Shown here: positions 17,110 to 26,909 of the stretch, one piece after another
Numbering within the stretch: position 1 is the first letter of the stretch
How the letters are laid out: each line of letters opens with the position of its first letter
NCBI GenBank assembly: GCA_963844655.1
Contig: CAWJPA010000006.1
Location: forward strand, 62,001-126,000
Length of the DNA: 64,000 bases
DNA from: JASHPR01 sp963844655
GTDB lineage: Bacteria; Actinomycetota; Actinomycetes; Streptosporangiales; Streptosporangiaceae
Direction: 5' to 3'
The notes under the pieces: generated by a model
Databases searched by the model: none
What the model saw: only the letters and a program-made list of their open reading frames with translations
Told to the model about the DNA's origin: nothing
Position numbers and translations under genes: made by a program

Positions 17110-17299
17110 GAGCATGGGTCGGGTTTTCTGGTCGCAACCTTGCGTTCACTTCTCGTTTACCTGTAAGTCGGTGTCACGTCGCCTGTGCCACGTAGTTTCT
17201 GCGGCGTGGGTCTGCCGGACCGCGCCTGGGCGGCCTGGCCGGCTGCAGAGACCAGACCAGACCGTAATGGCAGGTTGCGCCAAGGTCGAGGGGGCATCA

Positions 17300-18730
17300 G
17301 TGGCCGAGACCCGATCCCAGGATCTAATAGACGCGCTCGATGAGGCGACGCTGAGCAGGTTCCATTTCCGGGCGGTGCTGGCGTCGGGGATGGGGTTCTT
17401 CACCGATGCCTATGACCTGTTCGTCATCGGGATCGCCTCAGCGCTGATCACCAAGGACTGGGACCTGAGCTCAGGCAGGCTCGCCCTGCTCAACAGCATG
17501 ATGCTGGCGGCGGCATTCCTCGGGGCGTTCGTGTTCGGCCGGTTCGCCGACGTGGTCGGCCGCAAGCGGGTGTACTGGCTGGTCGCCGCGATCATGATCG
17601 CGGGGGCGGTAGGGTCGGCGCTGTCGCCCTCGTTCTGGGTGCTGATCGTGTTCCGGTTCGTGCTCGGGTTCGGTGTCGGCGGTGATTACCCGGTCAGCGC
17701 GGTGATGGTGAGTGAGTACGCCAACCGCAAGGACCGCGGCAGGCTAGTCGGGATGGTGTTCGGCACCCAGGCGCTCGGGCTTATCGTCGGGCCGCTGATC
17801 GCGCTGGCCCTGCTCGGCGCGGGGGTCAGCGATGACCTGGCATGGCGGGTCCTTCTCGGCCTCGGCGCAATCCCGGCAGCTGCGGTGATCTACCTGCGCT
17901 GCCGGATGCCGGAATCGCCGCGTTATCAGGCCCAGGTGCAGGGCAAGGCGGAGCAAGCGGCGAGCCGGGTTTCCGATTTCACCGGCGGGCAGGTCAGCGG
18001 CACAGGGTCCGATGGGCTGCGCCACGAGATGGGGCTGCGGGCATTCCTGACCAACCGGCGGTGGCTGATCACGCTCGCTGGGACCGCGGGCTGCTGGTTC
18101 CTGCTCGACTACGCTTACTACGGGAACACGATCTCCACTCCGCAGATCCTCGGCCTGATCTCGCCGAACGCCTCGACCATGACCAAGATCGCGCTCCAGC
18201 TGGGGATCTTCGTGGTGGCGGCGGTACCGGGCTATGCGCTGGCGATCGCCCGGCTGGACCGGATCGGGCACCGGCGGCTGCAGCTGACCGGGTTCGCGAT
18301 GATGGCCCTCTGCTTCCTGATCATCGCCGCAATACCGGGCATGACCACCACGGTGGTCCCGTTCTTGCTGGTGTATGGGGTGAGCTACTTCTTCACCGAG
18401 TTCGGCCCGAACATGACCACCTTCGTGATGCCCAGCGAGCTGTACCCGGTGACCATGCGCACGACCGGGCACGGGATCTCAGCCGGTATCGGCAAGCTCG
18501 GCGCCTTTATCGGGGTCTTCCTATTCCCCGTGCTGGAGACCTCGCTGGGCCTGCGCGGCACGCTGCTGCTCACCGCCGGGGTGTCGGTAGCCGGGCTGGC
18601 GCTCACCTTGGTGTTGCCCGAGCCGGCCGGCCGGAGCCTGGATGACATCTCCGGCCAGGACGGCGTGGTGTCAGCAGCAGAACTCGTTCTTGCGGAGGCG
18701 GATAGCCAGACCATCGTCCCGGAAGGGTAA
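17300..18730 (+). CDS. MFS transporter of the phosphate:H+ symporter (PHS) type
   Basis: About 476 residues with twelve membrane helices. The N-terminal FRAVLASGMGFFTDAYDLF is the hallmark of Pho84-like PHS transporters. The loop-2/3 motif GRFADVVGRKRVYW and the helix-4/5 region GFGVGGDYPVSAVMVSEY are present, as is EFGPNMTTFVMPSELYPVTM in the second half. These import inorganic phosphate (or related anions) with protons across the plasma membrane. GTG 17300 (VAETRSQ) has a GAGGGGG site; ATG 17267 is an alternative. With the phospholipase genes at both ends of this half of the window, it fits phosphorus scavenging. Confidence 0.88.
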   Translation: MAETRSQDLIDALDEATLSRFHFRAVLASGMGFFTDAYDLFVIGIASALITKDWDLSSGRLALLNSMMLAAAFLGAFVFGRFADVVGRKRVYWLVAAIMIAGAVGSALSPSFWVLIVFRFVLGFGVGGDYPVSAVMVSEYANRKDRGRLVGMVFGTQALGLIVGPLIALALLGAGVSDDLAWRVLLGLGAIPAAAVIYLRCRMPESPRYQAQVQGKAEQAASRVSDFTGGQVSGTGSDGLRHEMGLRAFLTNRRWLITLAGTAGCWFLLDYAYYGNTISTPQILGLISPNASTMTKIALQLGIFVVAAVPGYALAIARLDRIGHRRLQLTGFAMMALCFLIIAAIPGMTTTVVPFLLVYGVSYFFTEFGPNMTTFVMPSELYPVTMRTTGHGISAGIGKLGAFIGVFLFPVLETSLGLRGTLLLTAGVSVAGLALTLVLPEPAGRSLDDISGQDGVVSAAELVLAEADSQTIVPEG

Positions 18731-18808
18731 CGACGGCTACCCTGGGCCACCCGGTCCGCTGCCCGGCTCGGGCTACTAGTCGATGGCGTGTGCCCTGGAC
18801 TGGCCTGG

Positions 18809-19045
18809 TCACCGCACGCCGACGGGCTGCCGGTCGCCGAGGACCTGGCCAGGCTGGCCAGCTACGCCGGCCTGATCGCCGTCGGCCTGGTTCGCCGGGA
18901 ACCGGCTGGCCCGCGTGAAGCTTTCCCACATCAAGGCCTGCTCGTCTTGGAGGTGCTTGACCGCATGGACGGTGCGCTGCACGGCACGCCATGCGGCCGA
19001 CCTGTGCGCGGTCTGGGGGCGGTGTGTGGGCCGGTTGCTCGTCAT
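18809..19045 (-). CDS. Possible small hypothetical protein
   Basis: A 78-codon leftward ORF (start MTSNRPTHRPQTAHRSAAWR) has strongly GC-biased third positions and a helical middle, VKHLQDEQALMWESFTRASR, resembling small actinobacterial proteins. The last ~28 residues look like out-of-frame sequence, so the gene may be truncated. It sits in an otherwise empty interval (18731-19244). There is no clear ribosome site, and the opposite strand is also open here, so doubt remains. Confidence 0.35.
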   Translation of the reverse strand: MTSNRPTHRPQTAHRSAAWRAVQRTVHAVKHLQDEQALMWESFTRASRFPANQADGDQAGVAGQPGQVLGDRQPVGVR

Positions 19046-19244
19046 CGTGATCACCACATTCTGGTAGTACCTCAGGCCCGCCAGCCAGTTGGCTGGCTGA
19101 GCCGTTCGGATGTGAACACTTTGAGGTTCGAGCTAAGGCGGCCCGCCCCGCATGGGGAGTGCGCCGTATTTGTGCTGGCCCTCTAGGCCGGTCAGCCGCT
19201 AAGACCTGGCTAAGCCGGACTTAGGCGGACGCCGGGGACAGGAC

Positions 19245-19410
19245 ATGCTGAGGAGCAGCCCGCCAGCGGATGAGATGTTCAGGTCCCGATACATCTCCGC
19301 GGTCATCGGGCTCCGGCGCGCTGACGACCGGGAGGTCGTAGTCAAGGTGCGTCCGGACTTGCCGCGGGTAGCGGCCTGCGTCGAAGTCCAGCGCCGCGTA
19401 TTCCAGGTTG
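19245..19410 (+). pseudogene. Fragment of an aminoglycoside-phosphotransferase-family gene (N-lobe)
   Basis: The rightward frame encodes RSRYISAVIGLRRADDREVV followed by VKVRPDLPRVAACVEVQRRV. This looks like strands 2-3 and helix C of an APH/choline-kinase fold, with the ATP-binding lysine in VVVKVRP. Sequence after ~19410 is the antisense of the convergent metallohydrolase gene, so the rest of the kinase is missing. It is best read as a truncated relic left when the neighbouring gene was inserted or rearranged. The call rests on motif recognition alone. Confidence 0.45.
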
Positions 19411-21819
19411 TCACCTACGGCCGCGCTCTTCCAGCGCGTGTAGGGCCTCGGCGAACGGCCGCTCCAGCCAGGCGAGGTGGTCGGCCTCGCCGTGGTGGTG
19501 CGTCGTGAGCTGGTCGGACCTCCGGACCGCAGTGTGCCGTACGTATTCGCGGGCACCCTCGACCAGGGTCCGGATATAGCGGAGGCCTTCGGGGTCGGTC
19601 ATCATCCAGTCGCCGCCGCAGGCGACGTAGACCGGCGAGGTGTGTGCGAAAACCCGGCGGCCCCATTCATCGAGGTGGTAAGCGACACCGAACGCTCTGC
19701 AGGCTATCCACGAGTTCCCGTCGACCCGCAATTCCTCGCTGATCTCGGCCTGCCGTCCGCCGTTGGCTTCTGCTCTCACAACGACCTCGCCGTTACGCAC
19801 GACTTCGAGCGAACCGAGCGGGAAAATGCTGCGGACTGTGGCGTGGACACTGACCGTTCCCGGCCCGGAAAGCTCGACGGTTGCGCCCGGTTCGCCTCCG
19901 TCGACCGTGAGCGTCACCAGCGGCCCACCGGAAAGGAACGTGCGACCCGACCGCACCGCCCGGCACCAAGCCTCATAGCTGAACTCCTCGTCCAGCCGCG
20001 CGTATGTGCGGTAGAGACCGACGGGTACGGCGCTCGACATCTTGTCCGTGCCGCCGACGAGCGGCAGCCGGTAGCCGCTGTTCAGGTACTGGTAATACTC
20101 GATCATCGCGTCGTCGGAATGGGCCAGCATCTCGACGGCGTCGGCCCGGCCGGTCGCGACGAGAACGGCCGGCTCGCCATTCGGATTCGGGAAATGCGCG
20201 GCGACGACGGTGCCGCCCTGGGCGTGCGTCCGGTCGGCCCAGTCGCTCAGCGTCGCGTCCAGCGCCCCGCCGAGCTCGGCCTCATCGGGACCATCGCTGC
20301 ACCACGGCATGACCGGTTCTTTCAGGCCCCACAGGACCATGTGGCCGAGCGCGTGCTGCCGGTTTTCCTGGCCGACATACGTCACATAGCCGCCACCGTC
20401 GACGACACTGGCCCGGCCGGAAAAATCCTCGGTGTTGGTGAACAGCGCACCCCACTGCGTCTGCAGCAGATTGACGACACGCAAATCCTCGCCCCTCTGC
20501 TCGAGCTGAGCGCCCGGGGTCGACAGGAAGTGCACGTGCGAGTCGCCAGACCACCATCCTTCCGAAGCCATGTCAGCGACGCGCCCGATCCGCAGCGTCA
20601 GGTCTTTCTGACCCGGCTCGATCCGCACGGTCTGCCGGAGCGGCTCGTATTCGAAGCCGCGCGCGACGTCCACGACGACGTCGCCTCGTGGCAGCCATCC
20701 CTGGCAGGTGCCATCGATATATGCGTAGGTGCGCTGACCCAGGCGGATGTCACCACCAACGTCGTAATGCCAGCTGCCGAGATTTTGGGTGACGTGATTG
20801 TGGTGCCCGTGCGGCTGGTAGGGAATTCCCTCGGCCGACTGGAAATGGACCCGGCACGGCACCGGCCGCCCGGTTGCGTCGTCGACGATGCTGACGTGCA
20901 CCCAGTTCCGGCCGCTTTCCGCCAGCTCGAGCGAGACCCTGCCGACGTCTGCCCGGCCGTCACGTTCGATGTCGCCCCAGCTCACCCGGCCTAGCTCGTC
21001 GCCGCCCCGCCGGACTGCGACGGTGGCCGACGGCAGCGCGGCGATCGACGCATACGCGGACGTTCCTTCGGTAGCTCCCCAGCCGGCCCGGTCGTCCTCG
21101 CCGGGCAGCGGCTGCGGATAGGTCGCTACGCCGCGGTCCACATCGACGTCGAGGGCGCCGTGGCGCCCGTCCTTCGCCACCAGCCGTACGGGGCGCGCCG
21201 GCGCGCACACGAACGGGTGCTCATCAACGTCGCTGGTCGTGACGCCGGCAACGATGAATCGCGGGCCGTGCGGGATGAACTCAATCCGTTCGACCACCCG
21301 TTCCGGGTGAGGATTCTCCCAGCACCACAAGAAGTATCCGGCGGGCCATCCCATGTCGTGCTCCGCGAGGCGCATCCCGGACTCGCCCCACTTGCCCTCG
21401 AAACGCGGCAGGCTGTAATCGCTGGTGTCGGTGACGGCGAGGAACGGCAGACGGCCCCACCCTGGGGGCACCACCTGAATTTCGAACCGCTCGCGGATGG
21501 GCGCGGCGACGACTACGCCGCCAGCAAGGTGAAACACATACTCCGCCACGGTCTGCCCGACCGCGTGGCCGGCTGGTGCGCCCGGCTCAAGCAGCCGGTG
21601 CGCGACGATCACCCGCCGCGCCAGGCGGCCAACCCCGACCGACGCCGGGGCCCCGGGCAGCAGGAAGCACCGCTCCGCAGACGGCGGCTCCGGCCCGATC
21701 GAGAACGGCAGGCCGCGCAGGTCTACCCTCCCCAACGGAACATCGCCCGGCTCATCGCCAAGAACGTCCACACCCGCGTTGCATGCAGCAGACAGGTCTA
21801 CTGGCTCATAGCTCGGCAT
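19411..21819 (-). CDS. CehA/McbA-family metallohydrolase
   Basis: An 802-residue protein. The second half has the PHP-like CehA/McbA metal site: EGWWSGDSHVHFLSTPGAQL near residue 443, AAHFPNPNGEP near 557, and GGTDKMSS near 600. The founding members hydrolyse the carbamate insecticide carbaryl, but most relatives have unknown substrates. The N-terminal ~430 residues are beta-rich, with several Ig/CBM-like repeats and no signal peptide, so a cytoplasmic location is likely. It is divergent from the trimethylamine-monooxygenase-like gene across 237 bases. The natural substrate cannot be predicted. Confidence 0.82.
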   Translation of the reverse strand: MPSYEPVDLSAACNAGVDVLGDEPGDVPLGRVDLRGLPFSIGPEPPSAERCFLLPGAPASVGVGRLARRVIVAHRLLEPGAPAGHAVGQTVAEYVFHLAGGVVVAAPIRERFEIQVVPPGWGRLPFLAVTDTSDYSLPRFEGKWGESGMRLAEHDMGWPAGYFLWCWENPHPERVVERIEFIPHGPRFIVAGVTTSDVDEHPFVCAPARPVRLVAKDGRHGALDVDVDRGVATYPQPLPGEDDRAGWGATEGTSAYASIAALPSATVAVRRGGDELGRVSWGDIERDGRADVGRVSLELAESGRNWVHVSIVDDATGRPVPCRVHFQSAEGIPYQPHGHHNHVTQNLGSWHYDVGGDIRLGQRTYAYIDGTCQGWLPRGDVVVDVARGFEYEPLRQTVRIEPGQKDLTLRIGRVADMASEGWWSGDSHVHFLSTPGAQLEQRGEDLRVVNLLQTQWGALFTNTEDFSGRASVVDGGGYVTYVGQENRQHALGHMVLWGLKEPVMPWCSDGPDEAELGGALDATLSDWADRTHAQGGTVVAAHFPNPNGEPAVLVATGRADAVEMLAHSDDAMIEYYQYLNSGYRLPLVGGTDKMSSAVPVGLYRTYARLDEEFSYEAWCRAVRSGRTFLSGGPLVTLTVDGGEPGATVELSGPGTVSVHATVRSIFPLGSLEVVRNGEVVVRAEANGGRQAEISEELRVDGNSWIACRAFGVAYHLDEWGRRVFAHTSPVYVACGGDWMMTDPEGLRYIRTLVEGAREYVRHTAVRRSDQLTTHHHGEADHLAWLERPFAEALHALEERGRR

Positions 21820-22056
21820 GCGTCAGATCGTAAGACGTCCGGCCGGGCTGATCCCACTCGATTTCGGCCCCATGGCGGGAAGTCGGCGGCAAGCGAGGCG
21901 TCTGCGGCGCCCACTGGGCGTGCTGATCATCTGGTTCTGCGCTGTATACCTGGTTCACCGCTCATATAGTGCTCAGATACCGCTAAGTGGGCGTGGCTGT
22001 TACCTGTGCATGTCGGCTGGCCCGGATGAGAACAGCGTGGGTTCAGGAGGATTGAG

Positions 22057-23403
22057 ATGGCATCACAGGTCGCCGTGATTGGCGCCGGACCATGCGGTCT
22101 GGCCCAGCTGCACGCCTTCGAGGAAGCTCGCCGACAGGGGGCTGAGGTACCCCAGATTACTTGTTTCGAGCAGCAGAGCGACTGGGGTGGATTGTGGAAC
22201 TACACCTGGCGCACCGGGCTCGACCAGCACGGCGACCCAGTACACGGGAGCATGTACCGCTACCTGTGGTCCAACGGGCCCAAGGAGTGCCTCGAGTTCG
22301 CTGATTACACCTTCGATGAGCATTTCGGGCAGCCGATCCCGTCGTTCCCGCCCCGCGAGGTGCTTTACGACTACATCACCGGGCGGGCCAAGACGAACAA
22401 CGTGCGCCAGTTCATTCAGTTCGACACCGCGGTCCGGTGGATTAGCTACGACGAGAAGGCAAGGAAGTTCGCGGTAACCGTCCAGACCAGGGACGACGGC
22501 CGGGCCAGGACCGAGGAGTTCGACAAGGTCATCGTCGCGAGCGGGCACTTCTCCACGCCGAACATGCCGTCATTCGAGGGGTTCGACCAGTTCCCCGGCC
22601 GCATCATGCACTCCCATGACTTCCGGGACGCCCAGGAATTCGTGGGCAAGCGGCTGCTGGTCATCGGCAGTAGCTACTCCGCGGAGGACATCGCGCTACA
22701 GACCAAGAAGTACGGTGCCCAATCCGTAACCGTCTCCTACCGGACCGCGCCTATGGGCTTCCCATGGCCGGCGGGCATCGACGAGGTGCCACTGCTTTCC
22801 AGAGTCGACGGCAGCACCGCGCACTTCATTGACGGGACGGCGCGTGATGTGGACGCCATCGTCCTGTGCACCGGGTACCAGCACTCATTCAGGTTCATCT
22901 CCGACGATTTGCGGTTGCGCACCGCGAACGTGCTGTACCCCGACAACCTCTACAAGGGCATCTTCTGGCTCGGCAACCCCGACCTCATGTATCTCGGGAT
23001 GCAGGACCAGTACTACACGTTCACCATGTTCGATGCGCAGGCGTGGTATGCGCGGGACTACGTGCTCGGCCGGATCTCGCTGCCCTCGCACGAGGAGATG
23101 GCCGCCGACATCGCGCGTTGGCGCGGTCGGCTGGCCGAGTGCACGGGGCCGCTGGACGAGATCGACTTCCAGGCCAACTACGTGGCAGACCTGAATAAGG
23201 ATGTCGATTACCCCAGCTACGACGTTGACCTGACCCGCGCGCACTTCAAGAGCTGGGAACACGACAAGATGGCCAGCATCACCGGGTACCGGGACCGGTC
23301 TTTCTCCTCACCCTGCACCGGAACCGTCGGGCCGGCCCACCACACCGAGTGGTGGCAAGAACTCGACGACTCCATGGCAACCTTCCTGGGCAACGAGACG
23401 TAG
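22057..23403 (+). CDS. tmm: Flavin-containing monooxygenase, trimethylamine monooxygenase-like
   Basis: The 448-residue enzyme closely follows bacterial Tmm: FAD motif VIGAGPCGLAQLHAFE, then WNYTWRTGLDQHGDPVHGSM, then WSNGPKECLEFADYTFDEHF, the FMO signature region FPGRIMHSHDFRDA, the NADPH motif VIGSSYSAEDIA, and the late segment MQDQYYTFTMFDAQAWYARD. Tmm oxidises trimethylamine to its N-oxide using NADPH and O2. Length equals the family norm. AGGAGG sits 6 bases before the ATG. The next pathway enzyme (TMAO demethylase) is not in the window. A relaxed role in oxidising other amines or sulphides is possible. Confidence 0.88.
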   Translation: MASQVAVIGAGPCGLAQLHAFEEARRQGAEVPQITCFEQQSDWGGLWNYTWRTGLDQHGDPVHGSMYRYLWSNGPKECLEFADYTFDEHFGQPIPSFPPREVLYDYITGRAKTNNVRQFIQFDTAVRWISYDEKARKFAVTVQTRDDGRARTEEFDKVIVASGHFSTPNMPSFEGFDQFPGRIMHSHDFRDAQEFVGKRLLVIGSSYSAEDIALQTKKYGAQSVTVSYRTAPMGFPWPAGIDEVPLLSRVDGSTAHFIDGTARDVDAIVLCTGYQHSFRFISDDLRLRTANVLYPDNLYKGIFWLGNPDLMYLGMQDQYYTFTMFDAQAWYARDYVLGRISLPSHEEMAADIARWRGRLAECTGPLDEIDFQANYVADLNKDVDYPSYDVDLTRAHFKSWEHDKMASITGYRDRSFSSPCTGTVGPAHHTEWWQELDDSMATFLGNET

Positions 23404-23408
23404 GACGC

Positions 23409-24545
23409 CTAGGAGCCTGCCAGCCACGCCAGCAAGCGGCCCTGCGACCAGCAGCGGCCAACAGCCTCGGCGCGCAGAGCCGACTGGTCGAACACCGCCA
23501 GGCCGATGATGCTGTGGCCAGAGGCGCGGCGATCGCCAAGTGTCGGTATCGCCGGCGCGACTCCGACCCCCTCCACTGACACCCACGCCACCGCCCGCCC
23601 GGCCGCCGCTTCGTCGAGGCGGTGCAGGAAGCGCAGGCGGCTCTCGAGCGGGAAGTGCGACAGCGTCCACGTCGTGGTGACGACAGGCAGGGCGTCCGCG
23701 GGCACACGCGCGAGGGCGTCGGGCATCACCTCGACGGCGTCACCTTGCAGCAGCAGCGGAGGTGCCGTCGCCAACAACGCCATCTCCGATTCGAGCCTCG
23801 CGACCCGCTCCGCCTGATCCGGCCACAGGCAGGCGCGCAACCATCGGGCGTCATCCGCGTCGGTTACATCCACCGGATCGAGGTCGACGCCGACCCGGGC
23901 GACGACCTCGGGCATCGCCCGCGCCGGGACGGGCCGGCCTCCCACGATCGAGGACGACAGCTGCACGGGAGATGACGGGTCGCCCAGCGATTGTCCGTTG
24001 CTGTATGTGATGCCAACGCGATCGACATTGAGATTGAGCCCAGCCGAACAGCCCACGTCGATCAGCCCAATCGCGTTCGCGCCTACCCGGCGCGCCGCCT
24101 CGGCAATGGCCGGATACAGCACGGCGCAGCGTCCGCTCTCGTTGGTCCGTGTCCGCCGGCGCACGGCGATGGCCACGACCGAGTCGGTCATTCGCAGCAG
24201 CGTGTCGATCGCCGCGCCAGCGGCAGCGTCGCCGTCCGCAGCGGCATAGGCCGCGGCAAGCGCAGGGGCGCGTCCGGCGAGGGCGAGATCGTGCAGCGCG
24301 GCGAGGATCACCGTGGGATGCCGCTTGCGCGCCGGCGCCGCCTCGATGGCGCGCAGCGCCTCGCCGGACTCACTCAGGGCGACGGCGACGCGCTCGTACA
24401 GCGGCGATATTTCGGCGGCGTCAACCTCACCGAAGTGCCGGTACACCTGGGCGAGTGTGCGGGCCCTGCCCACAGGTACGGCGCTTCCCGCGGTCGGCCC
24501 TGGCATCCCGGCGATTCTAGCCATTGGAACGACAACCCCATTCAT
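23409..24545 (-). CDS. DUF2332 family protein
   Basis: A 378-residue protein matching the DUF2332 pattern: an N-terminal LAQVYRHFGEVDAAEISPLY, then AIGLIDVGCSAGLNLNVDR, which resembles a SAM-binding glycine loop (DVGCSAG), and a final methyltransferase-like WTLSHFPLESRLRFLHRLD. The fold suggests a methyltransferase relative, but no activity is known. ATG 24545 or ATG 24524 could be the start; neither has a strong ribosome site. It converges on the monooxygenase gene with a 5-base gap, so they probably share a termination region. Confidence 0.8.
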   Translation of the reverse strand: MNGVVVPMARIAGMPGPTAGSAVPVGRARTLAQVYRHFGEVDAAEISPLYERVAVALSESGEALRAIEAAPARKRHPTVILAALHDLALAGRAPALAAAYAAADGDAAAGAAIDTLLRMTDSVVAIAVRRRTRTNESGRCAVLYPAIAEAARRVGANAIGLIDVGCSAGLNLNVDRVGITYSNGQSLGDPSSPVQLSSSIVGGRPVPARAMPEVVARVGVDLDPVDVTDADDARWLRACLWPDQAERVARLESEMALLATAPPLLLQGDAVEVMPDALARVPADALPVVTTTWTLSHFPLESRLRFLHRLDEAAAGRAVAWVSVEGVGVAPAIPTLGDRRASGHSIIGLAVFDQSALRAEAVGRCWSQGRLLAWLAGS

Positions 24546-24655
24546 CGGCGTTCATTTATTTTTTGCCAGAACATCACCTTTTGATCTGCTGTCTACCGTT
24601 GTCTTCCCAACCCGCGTTTCCTTAGATGGCTTCGTTGCGTCACTACTGAGAGGAC

Positions 24656-26830
24656 GTGGACGACATCGACATGGGCAACGCAGGCAACCCCGGCGCAGAC
24701 AACCGCAGGGAAGACACCAGCCCCGCTTTCCTCGCTACCGACTATCGTGCCCTGGCGCCGTTCAAGGCGGCCGTCACGCGCCGTCGGTTCCTCGGCCTGG
24801 GCGGCGCAGCCGCCGGAGTGGCGATCGCGGCAGGCGCGGGCGCCCAGCTCGGCGGGATCGCGAGGGCGACCAGGGCAGCCGCGGCAACGAAACCGGGGCA
24901 CCTCACCGGCACGATCGCCGATCTCAAGCGTGTCGTGATCCTCATGCAGGAGAACCGGTCATTCGACCATTACTTCGGTAGCCTGCGGGGCGTGCGCGGC
25001 TTCGCGGACAGGCAGGCGCTGAAGTACCCGAACGGCACCACCATCTTCGAGCAGCCGGACGCGGCCCGGACCGACCTCGGCTACCTGCTGCCGTTCCATA
25101 TGGACTCTTCGAAGGTGAACGCCCAGAACGCAGGGGACCTGGACCACAGCTGGGACGGCGACCACAGCGCCCGCAGCAACGGCCTGTGGAACAACTGGGT
25201 GCCGGCCAAGACCGAGCAGACGATGGGCTACTTCACGCGCGCCGACATCCCGTTCCAGTACGCCCTGGTCGACGCGTTCACCATCTGCGATGGCTACCAT
25301 CAGGCGATTCTTGCCCCGACGAGCCCGAACCGGATGTACTTCTGGGCCGGCACGAGCGGCGGCTGGATCACCAACCCGGACGACTACGTTGCGGACTTCG
25401 CCGGCCCGACCCACATCACGACCTACCCCGAACTGCTCCAGAAGGCGGGGATCAGCTGGCAGGTCTACACCAACCGCGAGGTCGGGGACGGCGGCGGCGT
25501 CGACGGCTGGGTCGGCGACTACGGGGACAACCCGCTGTGGTTCTACCAGCAGTACGAGGACTCGGAGAACGCGCCCACCAAGGCCGGACAGGAACTGGCC
25601 ATCCGTGGTGCCGTCCAGCCCTGGCAGCCCAACGCGGGAGTCCCGCTCGGCCCCAACCACGTCAACCACGTGCTGTCCCAGTTCGTCGCCGACGCCACCG
25701 CGGGCACGTTGCCGCAGGTCTCCTGGATCGTGGCGCCGTATGAGTACTCCGAGCACCCGCAAGCGAGCCCGAGTTACGGCGCCCACTACGTCCGGACGGT
25801 GCTCGAGGCGCTGATGGGCAACCAGGACCTGTGGAACACCACGGCCTTGTTCATCACGTATGACGAGCACGACGGCTACTTCGACCACGTGCCGCCCCCA
25901 GCACCCGAGACGAGCGTGAGGGACGAGTTCATCGACGGCCTGCCGATCGGCTTCGGCAACCGGGTGCCGATGATCATCGCCTCGCCGTGGACCCGCGGCG
26001 GCTACGTGGATTCCAACACTTACAACCACACCTCGATGCTGCAGTTCCTGGAGACCTGGACCGGGGTGCGGGCTCGCAACATCACTGACTGGCGGCGGTC
26101 AGTCGCCGGTGACCTGACAGCCGCCTTCGACTTCACTCGCCCCGACTTCTCCATCCCGGACCTGCCAGACACGGTGCCGCTGATCACGCAGTCCGACGAG
26201 GAGGAGAACTTCCCGCCCGTGACGACTCCGCCCGAGGGCGGGCAGACGTTCCCTGTCCAGGAACCTGGACACCGGCCCCACCGGCCGACCAGTCACCAGC
26301 CGCACGCAGACGCGGTCGTCAATCGGGCCAGCGGCCACGTAACGGCGACCCTTTCCGTCCGCGGAAAGATCGGCGTCTCGCTCGCCGTCTACCCGGACGA
26401 CTTCCTGGCGCTGACGGCCACTCCGTTTACGGTGATCGAGGGCAGCGACAAGACCTACACCTGGGACACCAGCAAAACGGCCGGCAAGTACGCCTTCTCT
26501 GTCTACGGCCCGGACGGCTTCCTGACCTCGTTCGCGGGCGCCGTCGTTCCGGCCGGCCACAACGCCGGCCAGGTACCGGCCGTCACCGCGACGCTGGTCA
26601 CGCGGCCCGAGCCCGTGGTCAGGCTGGCACTCGCCAACGACGGCCAGGAGGAAGTTTCCTTTGCTGTTACGCCAAACGACTACGCGGGTCACTCCCTGAG
26701 CGTCCGCGTGACCACCGGCCACTCGAAGACCGTCGACTGGCCCACTGACGCCGACGGGTACTACGACGTGACCATTGCCGCTGACACGGGCGACGGCTTC
26801 ACGCGCCGCTACGCGGGCCGCATCGCCTAA
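24656..26830 (+). CDS. Tat-exported phospholipase C (phosphocholine-specific type)
   Basis: A 724-residue secreted phosphoesterase. A twin-arginine signal TRRRFLGLGGAAAGVAIAAG lies at residues ~41-60. The catalytic domain has ILMQENRSFDHYFGSLRGVR near 100, then SPNRMYFWAGTSGGW, the metal-binding FITYDEHDGYFDHVPPP near 400, and NRVPMIIASPWTRGG. Two C-terminal beta domains (the DUF756 pair of non-haemolytic phospholipases C) follow from ~560. These release phosphocholine/phosphate from lipids outside the cell. The start could be GTG 24656 (with GAGAGGA) or ATG 24671. The AT-rich leader (24546-24600) contrasts with its surroundings and may hold a regulated promoter. Confidence 0.9.
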   Translation: MDDIDMGNAGNPGADNRREDTSPAFLATDYRALAPFKAAVTRRRFLGLGGAAAGVAIAAGAGAQLGGIARATRAAAATKPGHLTGTIADLKRVVILMQENRSFDHYFGSLRGVRGFADRQALKYPNGTTIFEQPDAARTDLGYLLPFHMDSSKVNAQNAGDLDHSWDGDHSARSNGLWNNWVPAKTEQTMGYFTRADIPFQYALVDAFTICDGYHQAILAPTSPNRMYFWAGTSGGWITNPDDYVADFAGPTHITTYPELLQKAGISWQVYTNREVGDGGGVDGWVGDYGDNPLWFYQQYEDSENAPTKAGQELAIRGAVQPWQPNAGVPLGPNHVNHVLSQFVADATAGTLPQVSWIVAPYEYSEHPQASPSYGAHYVRTVLEALMGNQDLWNTTALFITYDEHDGYFDHVPPPAPETSVRDEFIDGLPIGFGNRVPMIIASPWTRGGYVDSNTYNHTSMLQFLETWTGVRARNITDWRRSVAGDLTAAFDFTRPDFSIPDLPDTVPLITQSDEEENFPPVTTPPEGGQTFPVQEPGHRPHRPTSHQPHADAVVNRASGHVTATLSVRGKIGVSLAVYPDDFLALTATPFTVIEGSDKTYTWDTSKTAGKYAFSVYGPDGFLTSFAGAVVPAGHNAGQVPAVTATLVTRPEPVVRLALANDGQEEVSFAVTPNDYAGHSLSVRVTTGHSKTVDWPTDADGYYDVTIAADTGDGFTRRYAGRIA

Positions 26831-26909
26831 CCCGGGGGCCCACCGCCGTAACCTGAGATCCGGCACGTCGCGTCGGCGCGCGCAGACATCGACGGGAAGT
26901 GAGACGAAC

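Noticed and set aside
18788..19186. Rightward 132-codon ORF
   Set aside because: Composition looks antisense to the small leftward ORF; no ribosome site and no recognisable motif.
19477..20994. 505-codon rightward ORF
   Set aside because: Antisense to the CehA/McbA metallohydrolase; His/Arg/Val-rich shadow composition.
24546..24655. PHO-box-like GTTCA elements upstream of the phospholipase C gene
   Set aside because: Only one GTTCA half-site is convincing; the direct repeat expected for PhoP is not there.
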